64,000 bases of DNA from Penelope pileata (Eukaryota > Chordata > Aves > Galliformes > Cracidae): NCBI GenBank assembly GCA_013396635.1, contig WBMW01003189.1, positions 305,761-369,760 of the forward strand, read 5' to 3'. Below, piece by piece: positions 59,593 through 64,000 of this stretch; the stretch's first letter is position 1, and each line of letters starts with the position of its first letter. The position numbers and the translations under genes are program-made. Under the pieces are notes generated by a model. It saw only the letters and a program-made list of their open reading frames with translations. It ran no database searches and was not told the origin of the DNA.

Positions 59593-62500
59593 TGACTCTC
59601 ATATTTTAAATGTACTTAAGGAGGAAAAGAGAATATCAGAACCAAGAATTATCTATACCTTCTGAAAGAAGAGATTGAGATACCAAAGAGAGAGAGGGAT
59701 GGGTGGCTGGGGAAAGTGGAATTGCATAATTAAAGTGACAAGTATTTCCTGAAAGCATAAGCTCTAGCAAGCTCTTTAGTTCTAAACTTGTTTGATGCAA
59801 GAGAAGATCATAAATTAATCTATACAGCATTGCTTTTTGGGGAATAGCTGTGCTCTCCAGGACTGTGGCTTTACCATGCTGCAGATGCTATTCCTTATTC
59901 ATCCCATTAGAAATACATCTTTGTGCACAAATCCCACAGTACCGATGTTTTTCCACTTAAAGAGGGCCAGATAAGCATACCGAACCAGTTGTAACTCTTG
60001 TATGTGCTTTGTCTGTGCTGCCAGCAGAGAGGTTCAAAATCAGAAGGCGAGTTCTCCTGGCCACCAACTCTTCCACTGGCCCAAAGGTGTGATTCAAGTT
60101 GTCCTAGATTTCCTGTTCCGTGAACTCTGGAGTCTGTATCTTACGGTCTAGAGAGAGAGGGAGGGCTCCTGTTTGGTGTTAGCTGGATGTGCTTGAATGC
60201 TACGTGCAGATTTTCCATGGCACAAGAAGTGGGACTGTGAAATCCCACATAGGCCTCAGTAGCCAGGAATGCAGCACGTCCTGATGCTTCTAGAAATGTC
60301 CTACCCTTAGCAGTTACTGCATGAAGTTGATTGTCCTATCAAAGAGGCATGTTCTGCTTAATTGCAGTGGAGATGTTATCCTGTTTCACGCTTCTTGCTT
60401 TGTAGATTTTTTTTCTCTTTGCTTAAAAGTAGTTCAGCATGGAACTACAAGCTGCTGATTGAATAAACATTTTCTTTTCATTTTAACAAGTGCCGGTTTA
60501 AGATGAGTAGCGTGAAGTTTTTTTGAATTAAAAAAACACAGACAAAACCCAGAGTTTTGATTACTTTTTTCCCGGAATATCTTGCCCTTAATATCGGGGC
60601 TCAGGTTTCTTCCTTTTAATGCTCTAAGTAGCCTGTCATATTTGTGTATACGCTGAAAAGCCTCTGAGAAGAATCTGAAGCATTTGACGTAGCTAAAACT
60701 TACAAGCTCAAAAGCAGATCAGCATGTCCTTGAAGCAAAGTAGATGAGATGCCACTTTTCCCTCCCCCGAACTGGCTGGAAGCTGTTTTAGCATCTCGAT
60801 TTCCTTGCAAGAAAGAGCCAGCTCTTTGTGGGTAAGTTTTCTTTGGATACGGAATGAATGCACCCACACACAAATAATCAGTTGCTCTTTTTCTTCCCGA
60901 GATGCATCCAGGATTTAATCTATGCTTGCTGTACTCCTTGCTCTCCCTTCGCTTGGTGGCACCATTTATATAATTGCTGCCTTTAATTAAAGTGCATGAG
61001 TACAAGCTGCAGGTTTGATATAAGACAGCCAACACTTTGTAATTGCTTTTAGTCCAACTCTAGCTGTGGCATATCTCTTTGAATGCAGCTGACTTGCAAG
61101 AAGGTCTGGGAGAGAAATGATGCACTTTTTATTTACGCTTTTTCTCTGGCAAAATTGCTCTGTGAATTTTTATCGCCTAATGGTTTCTCTGACACGTTTT
61201 AAAACTGTTTATCTCTCACCAAGAGACTATTTTATGTGAGACTTGGGCCTGTAAACCATTTCTGTGATCTGGGATGTGCTATCCTTCCTTCACAGGGCAA
61301 TCCATTTGGAAATTAGCTGGGCCTGCCTGCTCAGGAAGAACTTACAGTTGCTTGGCTGCTATTCCTGAATGGACCCATTAAATGCCCTATTTCTGTAAAA
61401 AAGCGGCAAAAATCTATTGCTGACTAGCAGGTCCTGAAATTCATGTGTATCAAGGGTAGCATAAATAGTTTGTGTGTGATATTTGCGTGAATAGTGGTCT
61501 CTGGCTTAGTAAATACTAACTTCTACCCGGTCTATTAAAAATGTGATTATATAAGGTGGAAATCAGCTGAGGCTTGAGCAGAGCTGGTAAGAATTGGCTT
61601 CTCTTGTGTTCAAAATGCCTTTTGAAAGTGGCAGCATGTAGCGATATGGTTAATTGACTTGTCCTGTGTTAAGCCTATCCTTGTTGTCCTTCTCCCACGT
61701 GGTTCCAGAGCACGGCGTAAGGCTCCAGGTCTTGTGGTCCTTGTCCAAAGTATCTGGTAGAAATGCTGTCACCCTGCATTACCCCCAGTAACACACAAGG
61801 GAGGCACAGTCTATGGTAATAGGGGGACGGGAGAGCTGGAACATCACAGGGTACGGCGAATAATCCCCGAGAATTGAGGATTGTGGGCCATAGGCTGAGA
61901 AGAGGAACTAGGCTGTGTCTGTATGACGTCAAGAGCACAACGTGCTTTAAAATCATGAGTCACCATGTTTAGACTTGTAAATGAGAGCAGAACAGGAGGG
62001 CACGGAAGTCTCATTTGGAAGTGAGAGCTCCCTATCAATAGGCTGGAGAGTAGAAATGGATCCTGAATGAAGAGCTGCATTTGGCCTTTAGTGAAGACAG
62101 TCAACTACAGGTGTCTCAAGGTGTTCCTGCTAAAAGCAAGAGGAGTGCCTTGTTCTACCACTCTCTTCCCTACCTCAGCTGGAATTCATACATTATCTAC
62201 ACCAAAGTAATAGCAGCAAGTTTAGCAAAAACGCATGCTGTGCACTGCTCCTCTCCTGTAGCTCCCTGGGAGATATGTGCAGGGGTGACCTGACTGGAAA
62301 TACCCCACAATCCTGCTGGAGAGGAGTCTAGGGACTGTCAGGGGCCTTGCTTAGCTACTGGGGCCTTCCGTGGCAGTGGGCAGAAGAAAGGATGCACCCA
62401 CCTGGCTTGCAAGAGGCAAAGCAAAGCCGACTTCTTAAAAGACGCGACAGACCCAATTACACCAAGTATTTCTGAGAGTAGAAAACAACAATTTAGTTGC

Positions 62501-64000
62501 TCGAGGGTTTTTCTTGTCTGCCTCTGTTTTTATTAAGCTCATTTTTCTTTATCCTTGATCTGTGACAGCTGAAGCAGTCTTCCTGGGAGCCAGAAGATGA
62601 GTGTGTGCACATGTGGCAAAGGGCTAAGGAATAACTGCAGGGCCAGCTTGTTGTGTGAAGGGTGCCACGCAGCTTGGTTTCAATGTGATCACTCAGTCCT
62701 GGAGCTCCTGTGCTAGGCTGGGAGTCCAAGCAGGCCCACATGCTCCTTTTTTGTCTCAGCTCTTCCATCCTGCTTGACCAAAGGGATCAAAGTGGGCTGC
62801 AGGCTTCCATAAAGCAATGCAAGCAATAGTGAGAGACTCCTTACAGGTGGATGTCACACTGCTAAAATATGTGCCTGTGCCTCTGGAGAACAGAGGGAGA
62901 CCCTGCCTGTTCTTGCTGCCCTCTACTTGCTCTCGCTGCTCTGTTTCCAGTTGCTGTGCGTTGGGAGAATCTGCGAGGCACCGGAGGGACAAGGTGCCTT
63001 TACAGCTGCACGGAGTGCTGTATGCACGGACATCTGCCTTCCGTGACAGAGCAGTTTGATCTGCCGAGAGTGCCAGGTGACAAAGCGTTTGTGACCGAGC
63101 TGCTGCTTGGACGTCTGTCTTCTGCCTGGATTTGGGTAGCCGCAGGTAGGTGCCTGGTGCACCATTCCTGGGAGGGTCATACCTAATTTTGAAGATGCGT
63201 ACAGCAGCACGTTTAACTAAGGAATGCTCGGGTCACTGCTGCTTATCTTTGGGCTTCCTCTGGATGTTTTCTCACTTTCCTCCTCTGCTGCCACCACGTG
63301 GCTATGTCACTGCATTCATTCAGGGTTCAGGTTAAGCTTAGAGAGAGATGTGCTCCATCCTTGATTGTATCACAGTTTTTTACTGTACAACACGTATTTC
63401 TTCACTTGCTGTCAAATGTAGCTGGGAGGAACTTGTGACACATTTAAATAACAAAGCAAGGAGAGAGACTTCATCATTTTTTTCTTGGCCGTTTTTCTAT
63501 TGAAAGATTTCCATAGGCTATGCATTTATCACACTCTAGAAAAGGTTATGCAGAGTATCTGAGTGGGCACAGCAAGTTACAAATCTCAGGCAGGAGTTTC
63601 ACAGACATCTCAATCAAGAGCCAGGCTCAAGCCTGAGCAAAATTTTTCCAAAGGGCCATTCATGAGGCAATTATATGCGGAGGAAACTGTGTCGCTGAGG
63701 GTTGATTGACTGGCTTTTACGTGCCATACATTCAGTTCTGAGAATTGCACTTGGGACTCTACACCATTTATGCACTCCTGGAAATACTCTTCTGTGAGCA
63801 GAACTCTATTAAAACCGCCAACGTGGACTTCTGGAAGAGGAGAGGGACTAATGAAGATGTCTGGTGCAGCTCACAATTTTATTTCAGAAGCATTGGTGCA
63901 GTAGTACAACCTGTGTCCTATTCACCTTGGGGCCAAAGCCAAGTGAATAACAGTAATTGAAATCAAACACAGGGGTGATCTAATTTTAGGTCAAAATATA
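59593..64000 (+). other. Intergenic sequence; no gene recognised
   Basis: Read on both strands. It holds only short chance frames (for example 60700-61035 minus, 62869-63186 plus) without family resemblance, no tRNA-like clover and no repeat I can name. In mammals ERGIC2 is the next gene beyond OVCH1, but no exon of it is visible here. Confidence 0.5.

Noticed and set aside
1..64000. CRISPR arrays, operons, tRNA or rRNA genes
   Set aside because: No repeat-spacer array, clover-leaf or rRNA-like segment was seen; the window is vertebrate intron and intergenic sequence.

Overview
The window looks like avian nuclear DNA. It has long introns with canonical GT-AG junctions, no operon-like gene density, and three copies of CR1, the LINE that dominates bird genomes, with the typical 3' signature TTCTATGATT and its reverse complement AATCATAGAA. 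I cannot name the species.

Region 1 (about 1-16,100, + strand) holds the 3' half of TMTC1, an endoplasmic-reticulum O-mannosyltransferase with a C-terminal TPR array. Eight exons between 3260 and 16092 join in phase into about 323 codons of TPR repeats, ending in the family's typical C-terminus (motif KLDRLEKR...EKDQT) and a TAG stop at 16090-16092. I see no defect. The N-terminal membrane domain lies upstream of the window. One CR1 fragment and one probable hAT-type element sit in its introns.

Region 2 (about 16,100-25,380) has no recognisable gene. It must include the TMTC1 3'UTR and the spacer to the next locus.

Region 3 (about 25,385-56,256, + strand) is the main find: the dispersed, decayed exons of an ovochymase-type gene. 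The order is serine protease 1, CUB1, CUB2, serine protease 2, CUB3, CUB4, serine protease 3. Its position directly downstream of TMTC1 in the same orientation matches my recollection of the mammalian TMTC1/OVCH1 arrangement, so I call it OVCH1 or OVCH1-like. I joined the exons from splice sites, phase and protein motifs. They carry premature stops (30624, 33577, 38076, 39409, 39547, 56197, and possibly 29966 and 42543), frameshifts (near 27911, 30522, 30586, 49226 and 51249), a CR1 inserted in a CUB1 exon, and loss of catalytic residues (His to Arg and loss of Ser in protease 1; Asp to Asn and GDSGGP to GGSGGP in protease 2). CUB2 is fully open and several other exons are undamaged, so the decay looks fairly recent. 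This is best described as a unitary pseudogene.

Region 4 (56,257-64,000) has no recognised gene. Its clearest feature is a 1.4-kb minus-strand CR1 (58185-59592) with a 5' truncation and an internal deletion through the reverse transcriptase.

I did not find a new molecular system. The intact TMTC1 beside a multi-domain egg-protease relic is the biologically interesting content. Most open frames listed by length alone here are chance or antisense frames.
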